From positions 1 through 59,647 of the forward strand of contig CALAGD010000083.1 of the NCBI GenBank assembly GCA_937891425.1: a stretch of 59,647 bases of DNA. Direction: 5' to 3'. Of this stretch, positions 8,013 through 16,109 are shown piece by piece. The notes beneath the pieces are model-generated. The model saw nothing but the letters and a program-made list of their open reading frames with translations, had not been told where the DNA came from and searched no databases. Origin of the DNA: an uncultured Pigmentiphaga sp. GTDB taxonomy: Bacteria; Pseudomonadota; Gammaproteobacteria; Burkholderiales; Burkholderiaceae_B. The translations under genes were made by a program, and so were the position numbers. Position 1 is the first letter of the stretch; the number at the start of each line of letters is the position of its first letter.

Positions 8013-8849
8013 ATGTCAAGTTCCGTTTCGTTTCTGTACGACTTCATCCAGCAGCACCCCAACCTGTTCGTGCTCAGCGGCGCCGGTTGCAGCACTGCTT
8101 CCGGCATTCCTGACTATCGCGACGATACCGGTGCCTGGAAGCGGCGCCAACCCATGACATTCCAGACTTTTGCCGGTAGCCGTGCTGCGCGCCAACGCTA
8201 CTGGGCGCGCAGCATGATGGGTTGGCCCCTTTTCACGCGTGCGCGGCCAAACGGGGCGCATCAAGCGCTCGCAGTGCTTGAGGCACACGGTTTTGTACGC
8301 GGTCTCGTCACTCAGAACGTCGATGGACTGCACCAGCAAGCAGGCTCGAGAGCCGTCATCGACCTGCACGGGCGGCTCGACCAGGTCGTCTGCCTGGCAT
8401 GTGGCAAGGTACGCTCGCGCGCCGATTTTCAGCAGGAACTGACTGAGCTGAATCCTGCCTGGGCTGCGCGGCCAGCACAACAGGCACCTGACGGTGACGC
8501 CGACGTGGACGGGGTCGCGTTCGACACCTTCCAGGTGCCGGGATGTCGGCACTGCGGTGGAGTCATGAAGCCCGATGTCGTATTCTTCGGCGAGAACGTT
8601 CCACGCGAGCGCGTGCAGGCTGCGCTCGGTCTGCTCGACGCGGCCGACGCCGTACTCGTCGTGGGCTCGTCACTTGCGGTGTTTTCCGGGTTCCGGTTCG
8701 TGCGTGCAGCGGTCGAGCGTGGTCTGCCAACCGTGGCCATCAATCTGGGGAGAACCCGCGCCGATGCCTTGCTGACCTGCCGCATCGCCGAACCCTGTGC
8801 TGACGTATTGACTGAGCTGGCACGCATCATCGATCATCGCAGCTCATGA
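8013..8849 (+). CDS. SIR2-family NAD-dependent protein deacylase (sirtuin)
   Basis: The 278-residue protein holds all the sirtuin marks: GAGCSTASGIPDYRD for NAD binding, TQNVDGLHQQAG, the catalytic His in DLHGRLDQVVC, two zinc Cys pairs (CLAC and, much later, CRHC), MKPDVVFFGENVP, and VVGSSLAV near the end. The wide gap between the Cys pairs resembles SIRT4-like (class II) sirtuins. It should remove acyl groups from lysines using NAD in the cytoplasm. Its last four bases (ATGA) overlap the next gene, so both are translated together. Confidence 0.95.
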   Translation: MSSSVSFLYDFIQQHPNLFVLSGAGCSTASGIPDYRDDTGAWKRRQPMTFQTFAGSRAARQRYWARSMMGWPLFTRARPNGAHQALAVLEAHGFVRGLVTQNVDGLHQQAGSRAVIDLHGRLDQVVCLACGKVRSRADFQQELTELNPAWAARPAQQAPDGDADVDGVAFDTFQVPGCRHCGGVMKPDVVFFGENVPRERVQAALGLLDAADAVLVVGSSLAVFSGFRFVRAAVERGLPTVAINLGRTRADALLTCRIAEPCADVLTELARIIDHRSS

Positions 8850-9295
8850 TTACGGTTCCGTTCCCCATCCGCAAGGAATGCCCGCCTGGCGCATGTGTCT
8901 GCCGGCGCGAGGAGCTGCTCGCCAATCCGGATGCCGACATCCGCATTCTGCGGCTGACAAGGGAAGAAGAAAAAAGGCTGCTCGCCCGCCTGGAAAACCT
9001 GTCCAGCTACGACGATCTGCTGCACATGCAGAAACGCATGTACGAATTGCTTGGAATGCGCCTGAATATTGCACCGCGGTCGCTGGAGGTGCGCAGCGTA
9101 CGCGGCCTGACAATCGAGCTGATCGATCAGCCAGGCCTGTGCAAGAAAACACGACAATCCGTACCAGCGGCCATCCGCCGTTGCTTCGAGCAGCGCCCGG
9201 AAATCGTCTATGCGCTGCTCGATGCCCACGGCCTGCTGGGCCAGTCGTTACCGCGGCCGGCCGCAGACGAAGGCGCGCCGCCCGGGACGCCGTAA
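8846..9295 (+). CDS. Conserved hypothetical protein coupled to the sirtuin gene
   Basis: I do not recognise the family. The 149-residue protein is soluble and starts with a short Cys cluster (ECPPGACVCRREEL), followed by a helical, charged segment (LTREEEKRLLARLENL, YDDLLHMQKRMYELLG) and a second part with SVRGLTIELIDQPGLC and CFEQRPEIVYALLD. The start ATG overlaps the sirtuin stop codon (ATGA), which strongly suggests joint expression. The Cys cluster might bind a metal, but that is a guess. A convergent malic enzyme gene follows after one base. Confidence 0.75.
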   Translation: MITVPFPIRKECPPGACVCRREELLANPDADIRILRLTREEEKRLLARLENLSSYDDLLHMQKRMYELLGMRLNIAPRSLEVRSVRGLTIELIDQPGLCKKTRQSVPAAIRRCFEQRPEIVYALLDAHGLLGQSLPRPAADEGAPPGTP

Positions 9296-9296
9296 G

Positions 9297-10586
9297 TCAG
9301 CGCAAGGCGCTGGCGTAGTCGCCCGCCTGCAATGCGCGCCGGTAGGCCTCCATGTCGGCGATGGGGTGCCGGGCAACGCCAGAGCTTGCTGCGGCAGCCG
9401 CAACAGCCGATGCAACCTCCACGATGAGACGGGGGTCGAATGGGGTGGGAATGAGGTACTCGGGCCCAAACTGAAAGTTACTGTTGGGGTAGGCTGCACG
9501 CACCTCCGCCGGTGGTTCGCTGCGCGCAAGCCGGGCAATGGCGTGCACGCTGGCGATCTTCATCTCGTCACTGATCCGTACCGCGCCTGCATCCAGCGCT
9601 CCCCGGAAAATGAACGGGAAGCACAACACATTGTTCACCTGGTTCGGATAATCCGAACGGCCGGTGGCGAGGATGGCGTCGGGTCGCACTGCCAGTGCGA
9701 TCTCCGGACGGATTTCCGGCTCGGGGTTAGCCAGCGCGAGGATGAGTGGGTTCGGCGCCATGCCCGCAACCATATCGGCAGTCAGCAACCCCGCAGCCGA
9801 GCAGCCCAGGAACACGTCGGCGCTGCGCACGGCATCCGCCAGCGTGCGCACGTGCCGCCGCGTGGCGTAACGCGCCTTGTTCGGTTCGGGATCGGGGTCG
9901 CGCCCTTCGAACACCACCCCCCTGGAATCGACCAACGTGATGTTCTCCTTGTTGAGCCCCTGGCGTACCAGCAGATCCAGGCAGGCGATGGCGGCCGCAC
10001 CGGCGCCGGAACAGACGAGCCGGATCTCCTCGAGTCGCTTGTTGGCGATCTCAAGGCCATTGAGAATGGCAGCCGACGCCACGATGGCGGTACCGTGCTG
10101 GTCGTCGTGGAAGACGGGAATGTTCATGCGCTCGATGAGCTTGCGCTCGATGTAGAAGCATTCCGGCGCCTTGATGTCTTCCAGGTTGATCCCGCCGAAC
10201 GTGGGTTCAAGCATGGCGATCGCATCGACCAGCCGATCAGGGTCGGTAGATGCCAGTTCGATATCGAACACGTCAATGCCCGCGAACTTCTTGAACAGGC
10301 AGGCCTTGCCCTCCATGACGGGCTTTGCCGCCAACGGCCCGATATGCCCCAGCCCGAGCACAGCAGTGCCGTTGGTGATGACACCTACCAGGTTCGCACG
10401 TGAGGTGTACAGACGGGCGTTGACGGGGTCTTTGGCGATCGCTTGCGAAGCGTACGCAACACCGGGTGAATAAGCCAGAGAAAGGTCGCGCCGGTCTCTC
10501 AGCGGCTTCGTCGGCACGACGGAGATTTTCCCGTGGGGAGTCTGGCGATGGTAGGCGAGGGCTTCCTCGTGAAGATCAAGCGTCAT
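9297..10586 (-). CDS. Malic enzyme (oxaloacetate-decarboxylating malate dehydrogenase)
   Basis: The 429-residue protein contains the full malic enzyme core: SLAYSPGVAYASQAIA, the active-site segment LYTSRANLVGVITNGTAVLGLG, IPVFHDDQHGTAIV for metal and malate binding, a Rossmann motif in VCSGAGAAAIAC, and ATGRSDYPNQVNNVLCFPF. It converts malate to pyruvate, CO2 and NAD(P)H. Unlike MaeB proteins of about 760 residues it lacks the C-terminal phosphotransacetylase-like domain, so it is a short-form enzyme. Whether it uses NAD or NADP is not clear from sequence. It is transcribed alone, convergent with the sirtuin operon. Confidence 0.95.
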   Translation of the reverse strand: MTLDLHEEALAYHRQTPHGKISVVPTKPLRDRRDLSLAYSPGVAYASQAIAKDPVNARLYTSRANLVGVITNGTAVLGLGHIGPLAAKPVMEGKACLFKKFAGIDVFDIELASTDPDRLVDAIAMLEPTFGGINLEDIKAPECFYIERKLIERMNIPVFHDDQHGTAIVASAAILNGLEIANKRLEEIRLVCSGAGAAAIACLDLLVRQGLNKENITLVDSRGVVFEGRDPDPEPNKARYATRRHVRTLADAVRSADVFLGCSAAGLLTADMVAGMAPNPLILALANPEPEIRPEIALAVRPDAILATGRSDYPNQVNNVLCFPFIFRGALDAGAVRISDEMKIASVHAIARLARSEPPAEVRAAYPNSNFQFGPEYLIPTPFDPRLIVEVASAVAAAAASSGVARHPIADMEAYRRALQAGDYASALR

Positions 10587-10935
10587 CTGATGAGAGCAAT
10601 GCAGCGGAGAAAAAGGTGAAGAGTCCGAAGTGACTGCAAATCGTAACGAAAGCGTGCGCTATTGTCGTCCTTTTTACCCGTGCACCGCAAATCCGGACAA
10701 GCCAGGGGTTGCGAAAGCGCCATAGCCGTCCCTTTTTTTATTGCGATGCAATATCCGCATGCAATACGACCGTCATCCCCTGGGGTGACCGGTGACTGCC
10801 TCGCTGCACGCAGCCGCTGCGGACCCGCCCCACACCCCTCCACTCCTCCTAGGCATGCAACTTTCCGGACTGCGCTGATGAAGGCGCACCAGGGTACATG
10901 GCTTGCTGAACGAACCTCGTCACACGGAGGACACC
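10587..10935. other. Intergenic region, about 350 bp
   Basis: No gene is supported. The region separates the malic enzyme start from the ferritin-like locus and contains T-rich tracts (10670-10676, 10733-10740) and AT-rich words near 10740-10765 that may hold promoters. A CGGAGGACACC ribosome site at its right end belongs to the next gene. Confidence 0.5.
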
Positions 10936-12120
10936 ATGGCCCGAATCAAGAATTTCTGGGATAACCCCGGAACCCCACTGGAGCGCCAGACATTCAACTG
11001 GCGCGATCTGGTGCAGCAGCCGTTCAGCAAACTCGACGACGACGCCTTCACGCGCATCCGCGTGATCCTGAACTTCGGGCTCGAGGCAGACGCCCTGCGC
11101 ATCAAGCACATCGCAGCGCGTTTCAACGAGCACCTGCACGTGCTCCTCGCCCGGCTACGGAGGGTGGAGCATTTTCAGGCCAATATCATCAACTGGCTGA
11201 TTCCGCCCGACCAGTCACCCCTGGAAACCACCATCGCATATGAGCAAGTGGCGATCGAGGTGACGGCAGCCATGGCACAGGCCGAGCCGGACCCATACCA
11301 GGCCTAGACGTTGCGCTTTGGCCTGCTGGAAGACTTCGACCACCTGTATCGGTACAGCGAAATGCTGGATCGGCTTGAAGGCAAAGATGCCAACAATATC
11401 CTGCAGGGATATACCGACATCGTACCGGGCAGGCCCACGACAGACGAGCATCGAGCCCCGGAGGACGATGTGCGCCGCCCTTACCAGCGTGAACAGGTCG
11501 AGCTCATTACCAAGCTGCACACGACCCTCATCACCGCAGCCGAATACCAGACCCATGACTACTACATGAACATCGGCCCGCTGTTCGCCGACCCGCTGGC
11601 ACGGCAGCTGTATGCGGAAATTGCCGCCATCGAAGAGCAGCATGTCACCCAGTATGGCTCGTTGAGCGACCCGGGTGAATCATGGCTGGAGAAACTGCTC
11701 ATCCATGAAGCCACCGAGGCGTGGACATACTATAGCTGCGTGGAACAGGAATCCAACCCGCGCCTCAAGACGATCTGGGAGCGATTCCTCGAGTACGAGC
11801 TCGGTCACGTCGCGTATGTCGGCGAACTGTTCAAGAAACATGAGCGCCGCGACCCCGCGGAGGTTCTGGGGGATGCGCTGCCGGGCCCACTGGTGTTTGC
11901 ACCGCAACGTGACTTCGTGCGCGACGTTCTCGCGGAGGAAGTCGACCTGCGCGCGAAGCTCACCGACTACGTACCCAAAGACGAAGAAAGCCGTGTCTCC
12001 CGCTCTGCGCGCAAGGTGCTGAACGCAGAAGGATCGCCCAGCAACGCCAGTTCGGAAGGTTACCGCTGGTCCCCGGGCACCGAACTTGCACGCCAATTAC
12101 CCCGCCCGAGACAGGAGTGA
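10936..12120 (+). pseudogene. Ferritin-like protein gene interrupted by an in-frame amber codon
   Basis: One reading frame of 395 codons runs through this interval, but codon 124 is TAG (11305-11307). The first half begins MARIKNFWDNPGTPLERQ after an excellent ribosome site (GGAGGACACC), and the second half resumes directly after the stop with TLRFGLLEDFDHLYRYSEML. The whole resembles a family of about 390-residue ferritin-like proteins of Burkholderiales, in which I recall a non-stop residue at this point. A single C-to-T change (CAG to TAG) would explain it. The second half has helix-bundle Glu/His pairs such as EEQH and YYSCVEQE. Sequencing error or amber suppression are alternatives. An isolated start at TTG 11311 has no ribosome site. 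Confidence 0.8.
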
Positions 12121-12125
12121 ATTCG

Positions 12126-12849
12126 ATGAAAAAGCATGACAAGACAGGGTTGAACCAGACCGGGCATGCAGACGGCACCGGGAGAAGGGGTACGCACACT
12201 GGAGTTCTCCAGCGAGCAGGAGCCCCACCCCGCGATCGATCACGGCGAGGCACAGGAGATTCGTGCACGCTACTTTCAGGAGGCGGGCCGGGTCGGTTCA
12301 ATGCCACCGCCGGTCACCATGAAGGGGCTGAGCAAGACGGTCGTTCAATCGATAAAGGGCGACCCCGTTGCATTGCTGCTGGACGAGCTGGGCCAGCGTG
12401 CCGCTTTCGAACGTACGGGCACGCGACTGTACGCCGCACTCATCGGGAAGGTCGCAGCACTCCAGCCGCCCAAGGCCGAATCGATGCTGGCTGACCTGCA
12501 GATGATCCAGGAAGAGGAACTCGCACACTTCCACATGTTGGTGCAGGTCATCAACGATCTGGGCGGCGATCCGACAATACTGACGCCTGGGGCAGACGTC
12601 AGCAGCGTGGCATCGATGGGCTTGCTGCAGGTGATTACCGATCCGCGGACCACTGTGGCGCAAAGCCTTGAGGCCATTCAGACGGCAGAACTGACCGACA
12701 CGGTCTGCTGGGAAGCATTGATCGAGCTGGTGGACAAGCTCGACCAGCAAAAGCTGCTGGCTCCTTTCCAGACTGCCCATGCTGCGGAAATGCGCCACAC
12801 CGACACCATCAAGCGGTGGCTGCAGACATGCACCCTGGAACAGGTGTAG
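12126..12849 (+). pseudogene. Second ferritin-like gene with a +1 frameshift near its start
   Basis: A good ribosome site (CAGGAG) precedes ATG 12126, which reads MKKHDKTGLNQTG (12126-12164). One extra base (C, 12165) then shifts the frame, and the rest of the protein continues from 12166 as MQTAPGEGVRTLEF for 227 residues. I recall family members with similar text on both sides joined in one frame, so this looks like a single-base insertion. Re-initiation at ATG 12166 could still give an almost full protein, but no ribosome site is visible there. The body has ferritin-like metal residues (EEELAHFHML, AAEMRH). It follows the other ferritin-like gene by 5 bases. Confidence 0.7.
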
Positions 12850-12916
12850 CCCCGGCCCGCTCGGCGGCCCGAGGACGACCAGGGCCGCCGTTGCTCTGCA
12901 CTACGGCGCGCGCCCG

Positions 12917-13330
12917 TCATTGCACCGGAAGTACTTCCGCCGGCGCGAGGTGGGAGTTGTCGAACGTGAACGTGAACGGTATGCCGATGAGCGCATCGTC
13001 CAGCGTGCGGTCTCGCGTGTCGGCCAAAGGTTCGCAGCGTGCGCTGACGGCAGCATGCAAGGCCGCATCATCGAGTTCGCGCTTGCCCGAAGAGCGCATC
13101 AGCACCGCACCCATGAACTTGCCCTCGACGTTGAAGGTTATGAGCACCAGCGTCTCGCCCTTGAAGCCGGCCGGCACCAGGCGCATCGCCTCATGTGGAA
13201 ACGGTACCTTGCACGAGGGTTTTTCCTTCAGCCTCGGGTTGAAGTTGTAATCGTCGGAGGCGTGGGCGCCCCCGACTGCCAACGACACCAGACCCAGCCC
13301 GCAAAGCCAGCGCTGAACAGATCGCATCAT
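12917..13330 (-). CDS. Small exported protein with a TonB C-terminal-like domain
   Basis: The 137-residue protein has a signal peptide (about residues 1-25, ending GGAHAS) and a domain resembling the TonB C terminus: PHEAMRLVPAGFKGETLVLITFNVEGKFMGAVLMRSSGKRELDDAALHAAV. There is no membrane anchor or proline-rich spacer, so it would be a periplasmic soluble form. Possible roles include energy transduction to outer membrane proteins or envelope binding. ATG at 13330 is one of three close candidates (13342, 13330, 13327). The neighbours are other small envelope proteins. Confidence 0.65.
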   Translation of the reverse strand: MMRSVQRWLCGLGLVSLAVGGAHASDDYNFNPRLKEKPSCKVPFPHEAMRLVPAGFKGETLVLITFNVEGKFMGAVLMRSSGKRELDDAALHAAVSARCEPLADTRDRTLDDALIGIPFTFTFDNSHLAPAEVLPVQ

Positions 13331-13453
13331 ATCGGCATCCACAACAGGAATGACACAAAAGACCGTCCGGCATGGACCGTCTCGTGATTGGCACGGGGCC
13401 CAGCGCCATGGGTACGTGTGCCCTGATTGTAGCCGCTTGCCCTGGTCAGGTTG

Positions 13454-13729
13454 CTAACTCGACGGCGTGACGCCGTCGCTACTGCCGGATGGGTCCTGAT
13501 CCTGCGTCTTGTTGACCCCACGGATGTTCGTCACCGCCAATGCCACCTGCAGCACCACCAGCGCATACGCCCCGTCGTGCACACCCCAGGCAATCCACAA
13601 CACGTTGCTGATGAGAAATATCCAGAACCCGGCATTGCGTTTCCACTTGCGCGATGAACCGACCAGGTATGCAGCGGCCACCGACAACAACATCGCCGGC
13701 CACTGCAACAGATCGATCCACTCGGTCAT
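13454..13729 (-). CDS. Small inner-membrane protein, PQ-loop-like
   Basis: The 91-residue protein has three hydrophobic segments (about residues 9-25, 33-49, 54-67) and a polar C-terminal tail. The order of motifs WPAMLLSVAAAYLVGSSRKWKRNAGFWIFLISNVLWIAWGVHDGAYALVVLQ is reminiscent of half-transporters of the SemiSWEET/PnuC type, though the match is loose. It lies 15 bases downstream of the DUF4142 gene, so both may be one transcript. Function is unknown. Confidence 0.7.
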   Translation of the reverse strand: MTEWIDLLQWPAMLLSVAAAYLVGSSRKWKRNAGFWIFLISNVLWIAWGVHDGAYALVVLQVALAVTNIRGVNKTQDQDPSGSSDGVTPSS

Positions 13730-13744
13730 GCTCCTTGCCCGTGA

Positions 13745-14533
13745 TCAGCGAGTGCTGCCCGCGGGTGGTGTCATTGCAGGAGCCTCGCCCGTGGAAGGTG
13801 ATGTTCCGGGCTGCGCCCCTGGCTGTGCCTGCGAAGCGGGCGCATTGCCGATCGCGGCCCCGCCCTGGGTAGTGGCACCGGTCCCCCCGCCCGTGCTGGC
13901 AGCGCCGGGGGCTGCATCGTTCAGACCTGAGGGCGCGTTAGAACTGCCCGCCGGGGCAGGCCGTTTGTCGTCCTTGCTCCAGCCAGGCCGCTGACGTCGC
14001 CCATCCCGATCATCGAGGAGGTCCTTCAGGCGCTGCCCTTCGGCCAGATGGTGTTCAAGCGCCGGGAGGTGCTTTACCGCGAAGGCTTTCACAGCGGCAT
14101 CGTCAGCATCGTCCGCAGCATCCTTGAACAGTTCGACGGCGTCTTCATGGGCATCGACCGCCACCTTTTCGACGTACTCCTCTTCGAAGTCGTCGACGTC
14201 ATCTTCGCCCTGCAGGCTCTTCAACACACGCGACTGCTTCCAGCGCAGGTCGGCAGGAAGCTCGACGCCCTTCTGCTGCGCGAGCGCCTTCAGTTCCTGG
14301 TCAACCGCCGTGTGATCAGCAATCATCTTCTCGGCATACTCCCTGACCTGGGGAGTCGTTGCGCGTTCGACCGCCAGGCGGCTGGCGTCGATTTCCAGTT
14401 TGCCGGCCTGCGCAGCACGCTGCAGGAATTTCCGGTCTCCGCGATCAAGATTGCCATCCGCTGCGAACACTGCCTGGCTGGCGAACAATCCCGCGGCCAC
14501 GGCCAGGGCGCTAATCATCATGCGTTGTTTCAT
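13745..14533 (-). CDS. Exported DUF4142 protein with Gly/Pro/Ala-rich tail
   Basis: The 262-residue protein has a clear signal peptide (MKQRMMISALAVAAGLFASQAVFAA) and a DUF4142 helical domain (about residues 28-170; LDRGDRKFLQRAAQAGKLEI, VREYAEKMIADHTAVDQELKALA). This ferritin-like four-helix fold is exported to the periplasm in many proteobacteria; its job is unknown, with links to stress tolerance. An acidic stretch DDVDDFEEEYVEK lies mid-domain. The last 80 residues are low-complexity Gly/Ala/Pro/Ser. It is the first gene of a likely two-gene unit with the 13454-13729 membrane protein. Confidence 0.85.
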   Translation of the reverse strand: MKQRMMISALAVAAGLFASQAVFAADGNLDRGDRKFLQRAAQAGKLEIDASRLAVERATTPQVREYAEKMIADHTAVDQELKALAQQKGVELPADLRWKQSRVLKSLQGEDDVDDFEEEYVEKVAVDAHEDAVELFKDAADDADDAAVKAFAVKHLPALEHHLAEGQRLKDLLDDRDGRRQRPGWSKDDKRPAPAGSSNAPSGLNDAAPGAASTGGGTGATTQGGAAIGNAPASQAQPGAQPGTSPSTGEAPAMTPPAGSTR

Positions 14534-14788
14534 TTATCCACCTCGCTGTCGGACTTTCAGATTGGTCAAAGTGCCAACCGTTCACAGCAAGGCTTGTGCC
14601 CCGAACGCCATCACACCGGATATATGGCAACAATCTGTTCCGCCCTGGCGGCGGGGCCAGGAAACGCTTTGCGGGTGGTATAAGATGCTCCTGGTCAGCG
14701 TCGGTGACAACGTTGCCGTCAGTCCCGTACGGCCGGGCAGGTACGTTACCCGGGCCGACGGCTCCCCCAGGATACACAGGAAGCGACC

Positions 14789-15229
14789 ATGTCCAAACGA
14801 ATCGTGTTTTCGTCACTGTTGATCGCCGCAATCGCTACCGGGTGCGCCATGCCCCTGTCTTCGCGCGAAGCTCCGGCACTCGAGGATACAAACTGGCACC
14901 TCGTTGCCATTTCCGGAGCGGAGCTCACCGTTCCGGGCGAGCCGCCCGTGGAACTGCGGTTCATGGACGGCCGTGTCAACTTCCACGGCTGCAATGCCTT
15001 GTCGGGACGCTACATACAGGAAGGCAACTGGCTCAGCGTGCCCAAGGGGTTTGTGGGTACGCGGATGTCGTGCGCTCCCGCCCTCATGACCCTCGACGCG
15101 ACAGCGACAAAGCTCCTGGAGTCGGGCGTGCGTCTGAAGAGGGAAGGCGATCGGCTCAGCCTTGAGGGGCAGGGACAGACCTGGCAGTTCCAGCGCCAGA
15201 ACGCTCCCAAGCAGCCAGCGCAGCAGTAG
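14789..15229 (+). CDS. META-domain lipoprotein (HslJ-like)
   Basis: The 146-residue protein has a lipobox (IATGC, cysteine at residue 19), so it should be lipid-anchored. The remainder is a META/HslJ domain: LEDTNWHLVAISG, VELRFMDGRVNFHGCNALSGRY and GTRMSCAPALMTLDATATKLL. HslJ-type proteins are envelope proteins linked to heat-shock or novobiocin tolerance, but their activity is unknown. The start has a nearby purine-rich site (AGGAAGCGACC). TATAAG at 14680-14685 could be its -10 box. Confidence 0.87.
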   Translation: MSKRIVFSSLLIAAIATGCAMPLSSREAPALEDTNWHLVAISGAELTVPGEPPVELRFMDGRVNFHGCNALSGRYIQEGNWLSVPKGFVGTRMSCAPALMTLDATATKLLESGVRLKREGDRLSLEGQGQTWQFQRQNAPKQPAQQ

Positions 15230-15265
15230 AACCGCAAGGGCGCCGCTGTTTTCCCCGTGTTCTGC

Positions 15266-16066
15266 TCAGTCGGGGCGCACAAACCATTCGCTCAACCGTT
15301 CTTCGGCGTAGCGCGCGACATCGGTTCGCAATCTTTCATAGACATCATTCCCGCAAGCGGTTACGGGCAGGACAATTGTGCATGCATTGTCGCTGCCAGT
15401 ACCCGCACGCACGCGACCACCCTGCAGCAGGATCAGGCTTGCAGCCAGCACTGTCGAGAAGCGCTCGCGCCCCCTGGCGCTCACCGGCAGGCTCACGTCG
15501 CCCCCAGCCTCCGGCCCGCTCCCTTTCATGCTCACGATGATTTCCACTTCTCCCTGCACGACAGAGGCCGCTACGGACAGGATATCCCCCACCTGCGCCC
15601 CGGTTGTCTGTACTTCCATGAGCTGTTGCAAGGCCCGTGTCAGCCGTTCCGCATCGACGTGGGCGAGAATCTCTCCGAAGATCTCCACCCGGCTTTCCAG
15701 TTGGTGTGCACGAAGATGGCCTTCGAGCTCGCGGAGGGCGTCATGCACGACCGTGTTGATCGAAACCGCATCAGGATGCACGATCAGGCTGCCGGTGAGT
15801 ACCTGCTGCAGGTCGCTGAACTCGGCGATCAGCAGCACCTGCTGCTGTACCCCGAGCATGATCCCCTGCAGCGCGCGGGCGAACAGGTCGTCCGCACCCT
15901 GCAGACGGCTTTCGAGTACGAACGTCCACCCCTGGATGCCATTGAGAGGTGAGCGAAGGTCATGTGCGAGATCCGCCATCAGCCGATCGCGGGCCTGCAC
16001 GGCGGATTGCGGTGGGCATGAAGCCCCTTTGCCAGCGCGGCTGTAGTGCGACATGAGGTGCTCCAT
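15266..16066 (-). CDS. Histidine-kinase-like protein with degenerate ATPase domain
   Basis: The 266-residue soluble protein has a good HisKA dimerisation/phosphoacceptor helix (about residues 27-65) with the H-box LAHDLRSPLNGIQGW. The following HATPase-like part has lost the usual motifs: the N-box asparagine is missing (RALQQLMEVQT), the G1 DxGxG is replaced by SMKGSGPE, and the glycine-rich G2 loop is absent (RFSTVLAASLILLQGG). It may therefore bind or dephosphorylate a partner rather than autophosphorylate. It lies 43 bases downstream of the NtrC-type gene at 16110-17525, its probable partner. AGGTGA precedes the ATG. There is no sensor or membrane segment. Confidence 0.75.
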   Translation of the reverse strand: MEHLMSHYSRAGKGASCPPQSAVQARDRLMADLAHDLRSPLNGIQGWTFVLESRLQGADDLFARALQGIMLGVQQQVLLIAEFSDLQQVLTGSLIVHPDAVSINTVVHDALRELEGHLRAHQLESRVEIFGEILAHVDAERLTRALQQLMEVQTTGAQVGDILSVAASVVQGEVEIIVSMKGSGPEAGGDVSLPVSARGRERFSTVLAASLILLQGGRVRAGTGSDNACTIVLPVTACGNDVYERLRTDVARYAEERLSEWFVRPD

Positions 16067-16109
16067 TCGATCACCTAAAGAGACTCATGATTGTTCGAGC
16101 GCATTGGCC

